From Russula earlei (Eukaryota > Basidiomycota > Agaricomycetes > Russulales > Russulaceae): DNA of 60,049 bases. Every line of letters begins with the position of its first letter. Positions within the stretch are counted from its first letter, which is position 1. The translations under genes were made by a program, and so were the position numbers. The notes under the pieces are model-generated. The model saw only the letters and a program-made list of their open reading frames with translations. It made no database searches and was not told where the DNA came from. Positions 1 to 11,579 of this stretch are shown piece by piece. The DNA is taken from NCBI GenBank assembly GCA_025769875.1, contig JAGFNK010000325.1, positions 1-60,049 on the forward strand, given 5' to 3'.

Positions 1-136
1 GGCATCGTCAATGAATCAAGTCCACATATATGGATGTGTTAAATGTGTTGTGTTATCTGGCTCGGCTATCGCCGACTTGATCGGATATCCGAGGAGTCCT
101 GTCCTCGCAACATCCCAACTACTACTACAACATCCC

Positions 137-3100
137 ATGCCTAAACGTGCAGGAAAGAAGAGGGCAGAAAATGTGCGCTCAACTGCCGTCGCCGGATTAA
201 CCGTCTCGCTCTCCGTCCTCAAGGAGACCGCAGATGCGATTCCTCCTCCTGCAGGATCCATCATCAAAGGAACCCTGGGTGGATTACTTCAAGTCGTTGA
301 CATCGTCCAGGTAATCTATGCCCGCTCCGACAATCTAGGAATGATCTGATATTGTCATACTCCAGACCACGACCAACAACGTCAACGACATCGACGAGCT
401 GATCGGCCGCGTGAACACCCTGGAACAATCCGTTTTCAGGCCGCTCAAAGGCAAACAGGATATCCCAGAATCTGTCGTCGATTTCGTCACAAGGTTTTCC
501 AAGTAATTATTCTTCTCCGTCGCTCTCAAATTGGGCGCAACGTGGCGAGCTGATCCCGATCCCGATCCAGGTCTCTTGAAATCATTACGGATGACCTGCA
601 AACGATCGCGTCGCGTGGAAGGTTGACCCGAATTCTCCGTAGTAAAGAAGATGCGGCCTCCATCCAGGGCCAGATAAAAACGATCACGGGGCTCATCCAA
701 GACTTTCTTGCAAGTTTCCTCCTTCTTGGTCATACGGCTTGATCAGTTCTGATATCATTCGCGAGTCTAGGCTGAAGCGGCCGTGAGCGCCCAAATCCAA
801 GTCATTGTGCGTTTATTCTCCGAAATGCCAGATGTGTCTCGTTCATCTCCATCTGAATTGCTCAGGGAATTCGGCGCGAGGTTCAGGAGGGGAATCAAGA
901 AATTCAGCGCGTGGGTCGGGAGGTGGTACGTTTATCTCATCGTGACCAATTGGATATCTTCGACTGATAGGTCACCCAGCAAGCACTTCATGATGTCCGA
1001 GGTGAGAAAATTGTTACAGCACACCGAAAATCATTCAACCTTTGTTTTAGTTCACGATGATCTATCCAACTTTCCTCGAGCTCACAAGGCACGCTTTAAT
1101 TGTCCCGATGAGAGAAAGAGGCATGCATGTTTTAAAGACACACGCGAGGATCTGTTGGTCACTGTCTATCAATGGATCAATGACTCGACCGAGGCTATAC
1201 AAAATCAATGCCCCGTTACTGCTCCGGTTGATCCTCTTCATGTCAACACAAACAGGCGCCGCATCTTCTGGTTGTCTGGTGTGGCCGGTACCGGCAAGTC
1301 CACCATCGCACAAAGCGTTTCCGAGTATTGTGACAGGAACAATTGGCTTGCCGCGAGTTTCTTCTTCTCAAGTAACGATAGCGAGCGAAACAATCCAAAG
1401 CTTGTATTCAGCTCAATTGCTCACCAACTGGGCACGACGTTCCACAAACCACTCGCGCGTTTTATGCAAGAGGCGTTCAAAGACAATCCAGACATTTGGT
1501 ATTCTGATCCATCAAACCAATTGCAAAAGCTCATCATCGAACCGATCCAAAAGTCCATCAATACGGGGCAAGCATTTCCATCACCGGCTGTCATCGTGTT
1601 AGATGCCCTCGATGAGTGCAAAGATGATGACGCGACCTCATTCATCGTGTCGGTGCTTTCGGCCCACATTGATCGCCTTCCGTTTTCCATTTTCCTCACG
1701 AGTCGACCCGAGCCTAAACTGCACGTGCCATCCCTCCCTTCTCATCTCCAATCACATACACATGCGCTCTTCCATCACGAGATTCCAAAATCGTCTGTAG
1801 ACCATGACATCGAAATCTTTTTGCTGCATGAGCTCACTCATGTTGGGTCCCGCGACCATGGCCTCCGAGGACGCGATTGGTTTACTCCGGGCAATGTCGG
1901 CACACTCGTCCAACTGTCAGGTGGATTATTTATCTTTGCTGCCACCGCAGTTCGATTTATCGAAGATCCTAATGTCCTAAATCCGTGGCGACAGCTCCGT
2001 GACCTGGTCTCTGCCACACAAATTTCTGGGCAGTCGAATCAGTCTCCTTATCACCATCTAGACCAGCTGTACCTCACTGTCTTGCATAATGCATTTCCAC
2101 CATCATCATCCCATCCAGACATACTGGGTCGCCTGCGAAGGGTTCTTGGTTGTGTTGTTGTACTGTGTAACCCTCTCTCTGAACATTCGATATCATCATT
2201 GCTCTGCGACGATCCAAGCAAAGATGTTCCGATAAAAACCATTCTCCAGCGATTGCATTCAATTTTCATCATTCCTTCGGACCCTGGGGCTGTCCAAGTG
2301 ATGCATGCATCCTTCCCAGATTTTATCATTGATCCGAACCGCTGCAAAGAGCCAGAATATCGAATTGATACCTCACTGCACCACGGCTATCTCGCCATCG
2401 ATTGTCTGAAGAAATTAAACAAGCTTCACCGAGATATGTGCCAGATCGGAGACCATTCAAAGTTGAACAACGAAATTGAAGAAATCTCAAAAAGAATTGA
2501 AGAAAACATTCCGCTCGCGATGCAATACGCCTGCCGTCATTGGGCGGATCATTTGGCAAATTCGCGGCCATCGGACGAGCTGTTTGATGTCTTGAAAACA
2601 TTCTGTTTCGATCACAGTTTGTACTGGGTTGAGGCTCTGAGTCTGATGGACTCGCTAGATGTGGCCATTCCGGCACTGCAACTTGCTCGACAAAGATTAT
2701 CAGTGAGTTGTCTTGATTTTTGGTGTGGACGGTTCATCACGTCATTATAGACGTTGGCCGACGTCAGGCTTCCAATTGGGATCGTTGACATGCTGTATGA
2801 TCTTGAACGGTTTACGCTTGAGTTCTTTGATCCTATCAGCGTTGCGGCCCTGCATGTCTACCACTCTGCCCTTCCATTCGCCCCACTGGGCTCCAAACTC
2901 CGTGCACACTTCCGCGGAGACTTGGAATATTCTGTTACGGTCTTGAATGGGACGGAACAATCATGGAATGCGGAGCTGAGGACGATGGAGGGTCACAAAG
3001 GTTTGGTCAGAGCCGTCGCGTTTTCGCCAGACGGCACCCGGATTGTCTCTGGGTCTTTTGATCGCACAGTCCGGATCTGGGACACGAGTACTGGCGCCAC

Positions 3101-3971
3101 CGTCAAGACCCTCGAGAGCCACAAAAATCAGGTCAGAGCCGTCGCGTTTTCGCCAGACGGCACCCGGATTGTCTCTGGGTCTTTTGATCACACAGTCCGG
3201 ATCTGGGACACGGGTACTGGCGCCACCGTCAAGACCCTCGAGGGCCACAAAAATAGGGTCACAGCCGTCGCGTTTTCGCCAGACGGCACCCGGATTGTCT
3301 CTGGGTCAGAGGATCTCACAGTCCGGATCTGGGACACGAGTACTGGCGCCACCGTCAAGACCCTCGAGGGCCACAAAGATCGGGTCAGAGCCGTCGCGTT
3401 TTCGCCAGACGGCACCCGGATTGTCTCTGGGTCAGAGGATCTCACAGTCCGGATCTGGGACACGAGTACTGGCGCCACCGTCAAGACCCTCGAAGGCCAC
3501 AAAGGTTCGGTCAGAGCCGTCGCGTTTTCGCCAGACGGCACCCGGATTGTCTCTGGGTCTTCGGATCGCACAGTCCGGATCTGGGACACGAGTACTGGCG
3601 CCACCGTCAAGACCCTCGAGGGCCACAAAGATTGGGTCTTCGCCGTCGCGTTTTCGCCAGACGGCACCCGGATTGTCTCTGGGTCAAAGGATCGCACAGT
3701 CCGGATCTGGGACACGAGTATTGGTGCCGCCATCCAGACCCTCGAGAGCGACTGGACGTCAGTCCGTGCCATTGCGATACATGGTTTATATTGCGATATT
3801 GATGGGTGGGTCTTTAATACTCATTGCACTCATACCACGAGACTCTGTTGGGTCCCCGTGTCTTGCAGGCCAGAACGTCAGGATTCATACAAGTCTAGTC
3901 TAGTGCTATGTTTACAAGGTCGCACAGTTATCCTGCACTTCCCACCCAGTCAGTTATCGCAGCTGTCTTAA
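137..3971 (+). CDS. NACHT-WD40 NOD-like receptor, 6 WD repeats (unit 1)
   Basis: STAND-type NTPase receptor of the fungal NLR class, presumably cytosolic; in related fungi such proteins act in non-self recognition and cell death. My model has exons 137-310, 366-502, 571-709, 771-782 (or 771-800), 866-925, 971-1001, 1051-2702 and 2751-3971, giving about 1,145 residues. Residues 1 to about 160 are helical and HeLo/MLKL-like in character (inference). Walker A GVAGTGKST lies near residue 266 and Walker B VIVLDALDE near 370, followed by a FLTSRPE sensor-like motif. Six WD repeats span about 820-1072. The intron at 710 appears to be GC-AG (GCAAGT). Start 137 is chosen because it gives a basic start followed by the helical domain and is kept in both copies; an in-frame ATG at 11 is the alternative. 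Small exons are inferred from splice motifs and frame only. Confidence 0.85.
2988..3743 (+). repeat. Six tandem 126-bp WD40 repeats (unit 1)
   Basis: Six direct repeats of exactly 126 bp encode 42-residue WD40 units of the form EGHKxxVxAVAFSPDG followed by TRIVSGSxDxTVRIWD. Most of each repeat is invariant even at the DNA level. Differences fall on the two residues after EGHK, the residue after the following V, and the residues after SGS. A divergent seventh unit begins after 3743 (ESDWTSVRAIAI), and the remaining tail has no clear repeat. High identity combined with focused variation is the pattern known from Podospora HNWD receptors. Confidence 0.95.
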
Positions 3972-4117
3972 GTGGCTAAGATGACATTCGAGTTTGCTTC
4001 TGGCGCTGCGCCCTTGTTTAATACGTCTTACGTGCCAGTTCTACTTACAGCGCATATAATTACATTTCTTGTGAAAGAGAGGAGAATTGTTGCAAGTGTA
4101 ATTGTCTGTCTTCCAGA

Positions 4118-5022
4118 TTAGGCCTCCCAGTCTAACTGTGTAAGTTGGCACTGTAACGTGTAGGTGCTGCCAAGAGGAAAGGTTTGTTCGCCCGAGGGGA
4201 ACGAGTAGATTACAGACGTGAGGGAAAACACAGGCGAGAAGAGGGCCTGCATCGAGTCGGGGCTGTGAGCGACTAGGCAGGGTAGCCAATGGGGCGAGAC
4301 TGGACAACACGGAACGAGAGCACGGGCGAGATCGCCTCCGAACACAAGTTTGGTGAGAAAAGGGAGAACAGAGCGTGCGAGCGGAGGTGGTAGTCGGCTT
4401 GTCGGATACGGAGTCGAAAGCATGACCGACAGGGCGGTTACCCAATCCTGAGGCGAAATGTCACCGGAATCGGGAATAAGCCAAAGTTGAAGGCTGGGAA
4501 AGTGATTGGCTGACGAAAGTAGTTTGGGCAGTCCTGGAAACGGACAATTTCCCGACGTAAGTTGTCGCAGAAGCGGGGCTTATGCGCCTAAGAACGAATC
4601 CGGAAGGGACGTTATCGTATCTTCTCTCGAGTCCACCCAAAATGTACAGAGATGTCAACTGCGGGAATGGTTTCTCCATCGCGGCTGCCAATGTGAAGCC
4701 GGAACTTTGAAGGTGATTGCACATATGCGATGGTCCTCCGAATCGAGGAAAGCGGCTGTGTTTCTCCAGTCGAGATATGATTTCGAGTATAAAAATGTCG
4801 TGGGACCTACACCACTACCGGCAAGCCTGGCCAGATCTCAGACGCCGGTCTTCTTCCTCTGTGCTCAAGTTACAGGTCCAGGCGACGTGGCGACGCCAAC
4901 ACGCAATACGATATATCTTCATCTTTGACACACATGGGCTAGTGTATGCCATCTTCTTGTCCTAATGCGCCAGGCACTCCAGTTCAAATAGAAAAAGATT
5001 ATTTCCTAGAGGATGTCATTGG
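4118..5022 (-). pseudogene. F-box/LRR remnant F0 (unit 1)
   Basis: Minus-strand fragments resemble the other F-box proteins of the cluster: a piece ending in VCQRWRY-like coding, then LRR-like segments with PLLRQL and SLTKLVF-type motifs. Reading shifts frame several times and the C-terminal half is missing. The 5' coding end is cut at about 5022, where hAT-like terminal sequence begins, so the initiator and F-box start are lost. It lies convergent to the receptor, whose stop codon is about 150 bp away. It is clearly a relic; unit 2 keeps a more continuous copy. Confidence 0.8.
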
Positions 5023-5119
5023 GGTGCGGGTCAACCCGCGGTATACAGCTGACGGGTTTGACAGGTACGGACGGGAACGGTTGCCGAATTACCATAATTG
5101 TGGCACACCGTATCTGTCA
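5023..5119. mobile_element. Possible terminal fragment of a hAT-like element
   Basis: F-box homology stops at about 5022 and is replaced by GC-rich sequence starting with the near-palindrome GCGGGTCAACCCGC, followed by repeated CGGG/ACGG motifs. Such ends are seen in basidiomycete hAT elements (from memory). No matching opposite end or target duplication was found, so this is only a tentative call. Confidence 0.3.
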
Positions 5120-5256
5120 GCTTTGGTTTCCTTTAGAAAGTGTAGCGTGCCTTTTGCTCGTTCTGGGTGGTTGAACAGCCCACAAAACCTAGCCCAGCTG
5201 TTCAACCACCCAGAACGAGTGAAAGGCACCCTACACTTTCTAAAGGAAACCAAAGC
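5120..5256. repeat. Long inverted repeat / hairpin, 60-nt arms with 17-nt loop
   Basis: Arm 5120-5179 is the near-perfect reverse complement of arm 5197-5256 (about 57 of 60 positions), separated by 17 nt. The transcript of either strand would fold into a long hairpin. It resembles a foldback MITE or a collapsed pair of inverted elements. No gene overlaps it. Confidence 0.9.
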
Positions 5257-6136
5257 ATGCCTAAAACCGAGGGAAACCTGGAACCAGGAGGGATGAGGGA
5301 GAACTGGGAAGCATAAGACACCCCACATAACCACTACCACCGACCACCACACACTACACCCAATTGCTGCCATACCACCTTAGCAGACAACCCCAGAACC
5401 AAAATGCCTAATCACATTATGTTGCTTACCATGCCCATGACTGCCTCTGTACCTTGATGTATGTGCTGCAGAATACAAATTCGGAAAGAAAAAAAAAACC
5501 CATATCTGTCAGCAGTATTTTGCCATGGGTGCATTTTTTTGTTTTATTCACATGCTCACACTCATCATCTCCCTTCCTACTAAACAGTCCCTCATTTGGT
5601 GAAGATTTGGAGGCTGGGATGAGAGTCTGAGGGTGTGACAATCGGTATGTGGGAGTGGGGAGCAGGACTAGTGGCATGCGAGGGGGATTCAAGAACACAG
5701 AATCTTCTCTTGATTCTTTTGTTGGATTGCTTTTTGAGCCTTTTTAAGTACATCTTTGTGCCTACAATACTTGTAAGTACTAGTCATAAAAATTTGCTAT
5801 GTAGAATGAAAAATTTCTTGAGTCAACTAAGCAAATATTGCCATTGTGGCCTTTAGCCATGGCATCAAGCTTGCACTCTCAGTGGGCTCCACAGTGTCCT
5901 TAAGACATTTTGTTTGGGCCTGTATCTGAGACATTTTAAATAAACTTCTTTTTGGCTTTTTAACTTTTAGCATGCACAATTGGAAACAGATGAGATGGAT
6001 ATGGGATTGTGGCAAAGAGTCATTTGGAGCAACTTTCCCCCATGAAGGGGGAGGGTTCCAAAAATTATATTCCAGGCCCTTTTGTGTCCTGAGGCATAGC
6101 ATGTCATACCATGAAGGTGCTTCACATGTCTTCACC
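5257..6136. other. CpG-poor stretch without recognisable gene; relic of the 35-38 kb element type
   Basis: No convincing coding region. A piece around 5530-5590 matches 36660-36725 in unit 2 apart from mostly CpG-to-TpG/CpA changes, including the shared ending CCTTCCTACTAAACAG. This suggests a mutated fragment of the same element family later split by the LTR that follows. Confidence 0.5.
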
Positions 6137-6714
6137 TGTTGTAATCTGTCCCCTTGTTTGTCTTTTGTCTCTATTTTTTACTTACTACCCTTGTCCCCTT
6201 GACTACTGTTTCATCCCTTGATCCTGATTGACTCATTATCATTTCACCTTTCATGTTTCAACTACTGATTGATCCTTTTCTGCTATTGGTTTACCTTTAT
6301 CTATTGTATATGGTACTCTACAGCCTCGCTTGATACAGTATTTAAGCACCTGTAGAAGCTGGTAAATGCCCCAAGCTTAGCTTTGTCCCATTTCCTATTG
6401 CATCCCTTGCCCTCTAAAACTCTCTCAATCACAACCTGTGTTGTGCTGGCTTACACTCTGTTTGACCTGAGCTCATCACAAGGGACCTCTGTGTTCCTCT
6501 TCCTCCTCTACTTCTCTCTCATTGTCCTCCTCTTCTGTGAAACCAGGAGATCAACTCTGTCTGTGGATTAGTCATTATCTGACTTAATCCTGAGATGCTA
6601 AACCCCTGAACCAGTCTCTTTGAACTGGCCCCCATTGAACCCCTGAACCAAGTCACAGGGACTTGGCCCCACTGAACTCTGAGCTAATGCTCCAACAGCC
6701 ATGATGCCATAACA
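6137..6714 (-). mobile_element. Solo LTR (retrotransposon), inverted relative to the LTR at 10971
   Basis: The segment begins TGTTGTAATC and ends GCCATAACA. Over its length it is the reverse complement of the LTR at 10971-11530, including the segments around the AAGCTTGG/CCAAGCTT motif and the GGCCAGTTCAA-like pieces. There is no adjacent gag/pol sequence, so it is a solo LTR. The flanking 5-mers (TCACC and TTGCC) match at only three positions, so the target duplication has decayed or is absent. The element is strongly CpG-depleted. Confidence 0.75.
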
Positions 6715-6826
6715 TTGCCATTGGTGGAGCAAAATCCACCATCATTGCCCTTCAAGCTGCCTCCCCACTCCCTTCTCCTGTGTCACTGCAGTGGTGACAA
6801 TGACCATGACTCAGGCATGGCCATAG
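6715..6826. other. Relic fragment similar to 36733-36800
   Basis: The stretch around 6748-6800 matches the unit-2 sequence near 36735-36790 (CTTCAAGCTGCC through TCACTGCAGTGGTGAC). It therefore appears to continue the 5257-6136 relic on the far side of the inserted LTR. Confidence 0.5.
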
Positions 6827-9800
6827 CATCAGGAAAAACCTCCCATGCTAGCAAGAGGTAATGCGAAGTAAGTCAAAGATAATGTGCAATAAGGAGTAAT
6901 AAGTGCCAAATAAGTGTCAGTAGACAGCTGATCAATTGGGGGACAGGGCAGATTGTTGTGAACCAAGGCCAAGTCCTGGCCACATATTATCCAATTTCAC
7001 TCAAAAGAAACTCCTCTCACTTTGCATCAACAATCCACTTCCATTTCATGGGCTACTCTTCCTGTGGTACAAGATATCACTAACACAAAGGCACTATGAT
7101 ATGACTAGACGCTCATTTCCTAATTGGGTAATCACCACATGGGAGCCACATGGCCACTCAGCCACCAAGAACCTGAAACAGCGGCATGAACTCCTACAAC
7201 TTGTTGCATAACTCATATGACATCATTCAGCTCCAATGACATCATGGCTGACCAAGCAGCTCCACACTGACATCATCTGCTCACCAAGCACTCCACAGTG
7301 ACATCATTATGGTGTCATTGCTCCACAGTGATCAGTAATATGCTCAGTCAGCCCTAAATCTGACACAAGCAAGTTTATGCCTCTACATCCCTATTGGATG
7401 ATACCAAAGAGTCTAGAATAGTTCCTGTTCTTTGTAATCAACCATGTACACAGTATATAAGCCCCAATGTAGCATGGCAGTTGTCAGACTGTCCAATTGT
7501 GATACTCTCCTTCCAAAGTACTCCTCAGCAACCACTTTGTTTAAAGTCCCCTCCTCATCTTCAAGGTACTCTTCAACAACCGCCTTGTTTAAAGCCTCCT
7601 CACTACACTGGCCTCTAGCCTTCACCTTTGTCTCTTGCAACATGTACCAGTCCCCATCTGGTACCTCCTCATCATTTGGCTCATCCTCCTGTTCAATGCA
7701 GTTTATGCTGCATACTGTCTGTTCCAACCCTTGCCCACCTGCTCCTGAGTCCTTAGTGATCAGCAGTACATGTCTTGACACAGATAAGTGTCATTAATAT
7801 CAATAACTGTCAGAAGCCTGCCAAGTAATGCCTGATCAATCTGGGGGGGGCAGGTGGATGTAGCTCTTTGGTAACAAAATTGAGCTATTGGTAGTGAGTA
7901 ACTGGCGCTAAGTGCAATAGTCCACATGAAAGTGCAATAATACTGTGTTGGAACTAGCAATACATATAGTAACTTTCAATAATTTCACAAGTCAAAGACT
8001 GAGGAGTGTCAAACTAGAGGGAACAAGTGGACACTACATACAATGATCTCCACTTGGGGGAGCTGCATGCATTTTGTTGTTTGAGAACTTGAATGACTCA
8101 CTTTGATGTGCTTTGGGATTTGAAATGATGTGCTCCAGCTGTTTGAACATGTTTCTGGTTTTGTGAAGAATAGTGTTCACCAGGATAACACCCTGCAGAT
8201 CACTGCCCAATCTAGATACTCTATACATATGATGGACATGATCTGGCATGACTGGAAGCTGTGAGAACCATTCAATGTATGCAAGGTGAGTTGGAGTTGT
8301 GATGTCTGCAGATAGGAAGACATCTTTACTCAGTATCTGGAAAACTACATGTACTTGTGCAACTTGATCCTCATGGGTAACAGTCAGCATAAGTTATACA
8401 TTCATAAGAATGAGTGCCATCATGAACACAATTAGTCTTGCTAGCATGATCCACTCCAGATTGTGGCTGTACATGCACTAAGTCAATTGACTCCACTGTA
8501 ACAAGGCATCTGCACATGGCAAAGTGCCATACACATGCTGACAAATAAGGTTTGTTCACCAAACAAACAAACCACTGATGGTTTTTTTTTTTTTCCCTCC
8601 TTTTTCCCTCCCCAAGGGTCCTGCTTTCCATCCTGCTTGTGGTGAGAGTGGTGGTGCACCTGCCCATCATCTTAGTTACTGAACCTGTTGAAAACTGAAA
8701 CCTGGTGACAATAGCAACACTGAGTCAGAGACTGATTGGCTTGAGGACCTGGAGTCCACCCAGCAACCATCCACAGAAAGTGTTCTGTAATTGAGGTGCA
8801 TCTGCAATATCATTTTATCTCTTCCAAAGAACACCACACTACCATTATCTTGGCTGAGTTGTTGGCTATCCCCTCACAGGTGTTAATCATTGCAATTGTG
8901 GAGCAGCAAAAGTGTAAGTGACTTATTCTCATTTGATACCATACCACCTAATGTCTGGTTAGGTTTTGTTGAACTTCAGTATCTTAATGCTGCTCATGTC
9001 CTTATCAGACCCCAGCTCTGTGCTTCTGTGTCTTGCCTCTTCTGTATCCTCACTGCTAACTCAGTCCCAGAGTGTGTACCTATTGCCAACACCTCAAGGT
9101 GTGTTCTCTCTCCCCACTGATGTGACAGAACAGCGCTGACATTCCACTTCCCCTACAAACATCAAGTCTGAATCCCATTCATCCTGGGCACCTCAATCCC
9201 ATGCACATGTCAAATGAAATGCTATTTTCCTCATGGGGAGAACATGTGCAAGCATTGCAGATCTAGCAAGCATGACTATATTGTCAAAGGCCAAAAACCC
9301 AAAAGTGAGCCCTCTCCCGCCTAATGGCCTCCATTTTTATGCACCATCATGCACTTTAAAATTGGTTTACCTTTCCTCCTTTCATCACCCCTTCTCCTAA
9401 AATGCCAAACTCTGCCCATTTCTGCACTCCCTTGTTTTCTGTTTCCTCCTCCAATGACAATGAATGCTCATTTTCACCCTTTGATAAACACATTATCATA
9501 TCTTCTTGCCCTGATGAAACAAAAGGACAAGCTTACTGATTCCCTGGGGATTATGCACATTATCAATGCTATTGATGATTTTTACTTTGCTGGAGGTGTT
9601 AACTCATTTGTGAGTAACTTGGACACCACTTTTTGACCCATCAAGGTGCCCATGGGGTGATGATATGTGAGGTTCCAATACCTGATGGTCATGTTGGTAT
9701 CAACAGCAGGTAAGCCTGGTTTAGTCATATATGTCTTACAAAGTTGTGCTAACTGAGTGGCATACTGGTGTCCACCAGGCCATGTCTATCTTGGCCTATT

Positions 9801-10801
9801 GGTTGCACTGGCTAACACTTGTATCCCCTCTTTTCCCATCATCACCTCAATGACTCATGGTTAAGATTGAATCTTCTGCTGAACCTTTATGATGGTGCAT
9901 CCCCCTTTCTCCCCTCCCCATTCTCCCCTAAATTTTCCCACAGGTCTTTATGGCAATGAATTTGAAGAAGACTTTACTCTTGAACACCCTTCTGCCATGA
10001 CTGACCCCAACACTGATGATCCCCACCACAGAATTCATTGAGCCACCAGAAGACTTCTCTGCAATCATCCTGGAGTTTGAACCCATGCAACCGATCCTGA
10101 CCTTGGACTCTTCCTTTCTTTCCTCCCCTAAGCAATGAACCAATGCCTGACCAATCACTTCCCCAAAAACCCACCACCTCCATTGGCAGGGAACAATAAT
10201 AACATCAACATCAATAATGCCATCCCATTGTCCTACTTGGTGGAGGTGGCTGAGCAATTTTTGTCATCATACCATCAGACACCTAGGCAGGAACAGGGGT
10301 GCCTCAATACCACCTGTCTTGTGCAAATCAACCAGAGCAAGTGGGTCTGCTTTGTCTGGGTCCAGTGGGCACTAGTGCAATGATGGTGGTAGGGATGGTG
10401 GTGGCAGCAACAATGACGACTGCCAATGGGCAGGCACAACCTGTCAGGCCATCCGAGAGGAAAGACAAAGGGTACCCAAACTCCTTTTACTTGTTTTCAG
10501 TCTGGCATTGTAAAATGCATACATTAGTATTCCTCTGTTGTAGCTTAGCTGAATGGACTGAGTTATTGCACTATTATCAGTGCTTATTATCAATTATGTC
10601 ATGTGAATGAGAACCCAAAATTATAGGACAAGAACCTTGAATTATTGTAATTGCAAAATTATTATCCATAATGCAGATAATGGTCAATAAAATTATTGGG
10701 GGGTAAACTGGTGAGCAATAATTTCAGTTTTTGATACCCGACGCTAGCAAGGGATAATGGTGCTAATTATCTCTCACTAGCATGGGAGGTTTTTCCTGAT
10801 G
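6827..10801. mobile_element. DNA transposon relic with CATCAGGAAAAACC terminal inverted repeats
   Basis: Both ends carry the inverted repeat CATCAGGAAAAACCTCCCAT, continuing to about 30 nt (left end 6827, right end 10801). The 3,975-bp interior is CpG-poor and has no intact gene. The minus strand at 8034-8390 encodes a segment resembling the C-terminal part of basidiomycete Plavaka/KDZ-type transposases. No target duplication is visible: the left flank ends GCCATAG, while the right flank GTGGACC belongs to F-box spacer sequence. The same outer 13 nt bound the element at 35138-37942. Confidence 0.7.
8034..8390 (-). pseudogene. Remnant of a Plavaka/KDZ-like transposase C-terminal region
   Basis: The translated stretch contains AQVHVVFQI, then LAYIEWFSQLP and MYRVSRL. 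That order (VRVVFQ, LAYVEWFTP, LYKVSRS) I recall from the C-terminal part of Plavaka-like and related transposases of Agaricomycetes. The remainder of the gene upstream (8400-10700) is too decayed to recognise. Family assignment is from memory. Confidence 0.45.
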
Positions 10802-10970
10802 GTGGACCAACTCTGGATGGAATATTGTGCATGTGCTTGGCAATAAAAGCATACGCGATTATTTCCTAATGATTGGTGTTGTGGCATGCCCTTCCCATTC
10901 CTCATTCCTTGTTCCTCTGGTGATATCAATGTGGATGTGGTGTCCTTGTGTGTGCATGCTTCAGGAACAG
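10802..10970. other. CpG-mutated copy of the F-box downstream spacer
   Basis: This stretch aligns with 22275-22430 (and 25820-25975), the spacer near the F3 and F4 3' ends. Nearly all differences are CpG lost to TpG or CpA, for example GACCGACTC to GACCAACTC and CTGGACGG to CTGGATGG. It is host spacer trapped between transposons. It continues after the LTR at 11531-11578, again matching 22440-22475. Confidence 0.85.
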
Positions 10971-11530
10971 TGTTACGGTGTCATGGCCATTGGAGCATTA
11001 GCTCAGGGTTCAGTGGGGCCAGCTCAAAGAGACCAGATCAAAGGTTTAGTGTCTCAAGACTAAGTCAAACAATGACTCAGCCCACAGACAGAGTCGATCT
11101 TCTGGTTTGACAGAAGAGGAGGATGGTGAGGGAGAGGCAGAGGAGGAAGAGGGACACAAGAGTTCCTTGAGGTATGCTCAGGTCAAGCAGAGTATAGGCC
11201 AGCACAAGCAAGTTGTGATTGAGAGAGTATACAGGGTAAGGGATGCAACAGGAAATGGGACAAAGCCAAGCTTGGGGCATTCCCCAGCTTTTACAGGCAC
11301 TTAAATACTGTATCTAGCAAGGCTGTACAGTACCATATGCGGAACAATAGATAATACCAAGCCAATAGCAAAAGGAACTCAAACAATAGGTGAAACATGA
11401 CAAGTGAAACAATAAGGGACCATCAGCATCAAGGGATGAAACAGTAACTGAGGGGACAAGGGTGAAAGTAAAGAACAATAATAAGGAAAAAGGGGTCAGG
11501 GATGAAGTGAAAGAGGGGTAGATCATAACA
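10971..11530 (+). mobile_element. Solo LTR with 5-bp target duplication AACAG
   Basis: The element begins TGTTACGGTG and ends GATCATAACA, giving TG...CA termini. It is flanked on both sides by AACAG (10966-10970 and 11531-11535), a classic 5-bp LTR-retrotransposon target duplication. The uninterrupted site is seen in the paralogous spacer near 22425. It is 560 bp long with no internal domain, so it is a solo LTR left by recombination. It is related in inverted orientation to 6137-6714. Confidence 0.9.
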
Positions 11531-11579
11531 AACAGCATGCATTGTATTAACAAGTGATGTGAGTGTGAGTAGTGATGTT

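Noticed and set aside
6137..11530. The two LTRs as ends of one retrotransposon
   Set aside because: They are in opposite orientation, the inter-LTR DNA holds an unrelated TIR element, and the 10971 copy has its own 5-bp target duplication, so they are independent solo LTRs.
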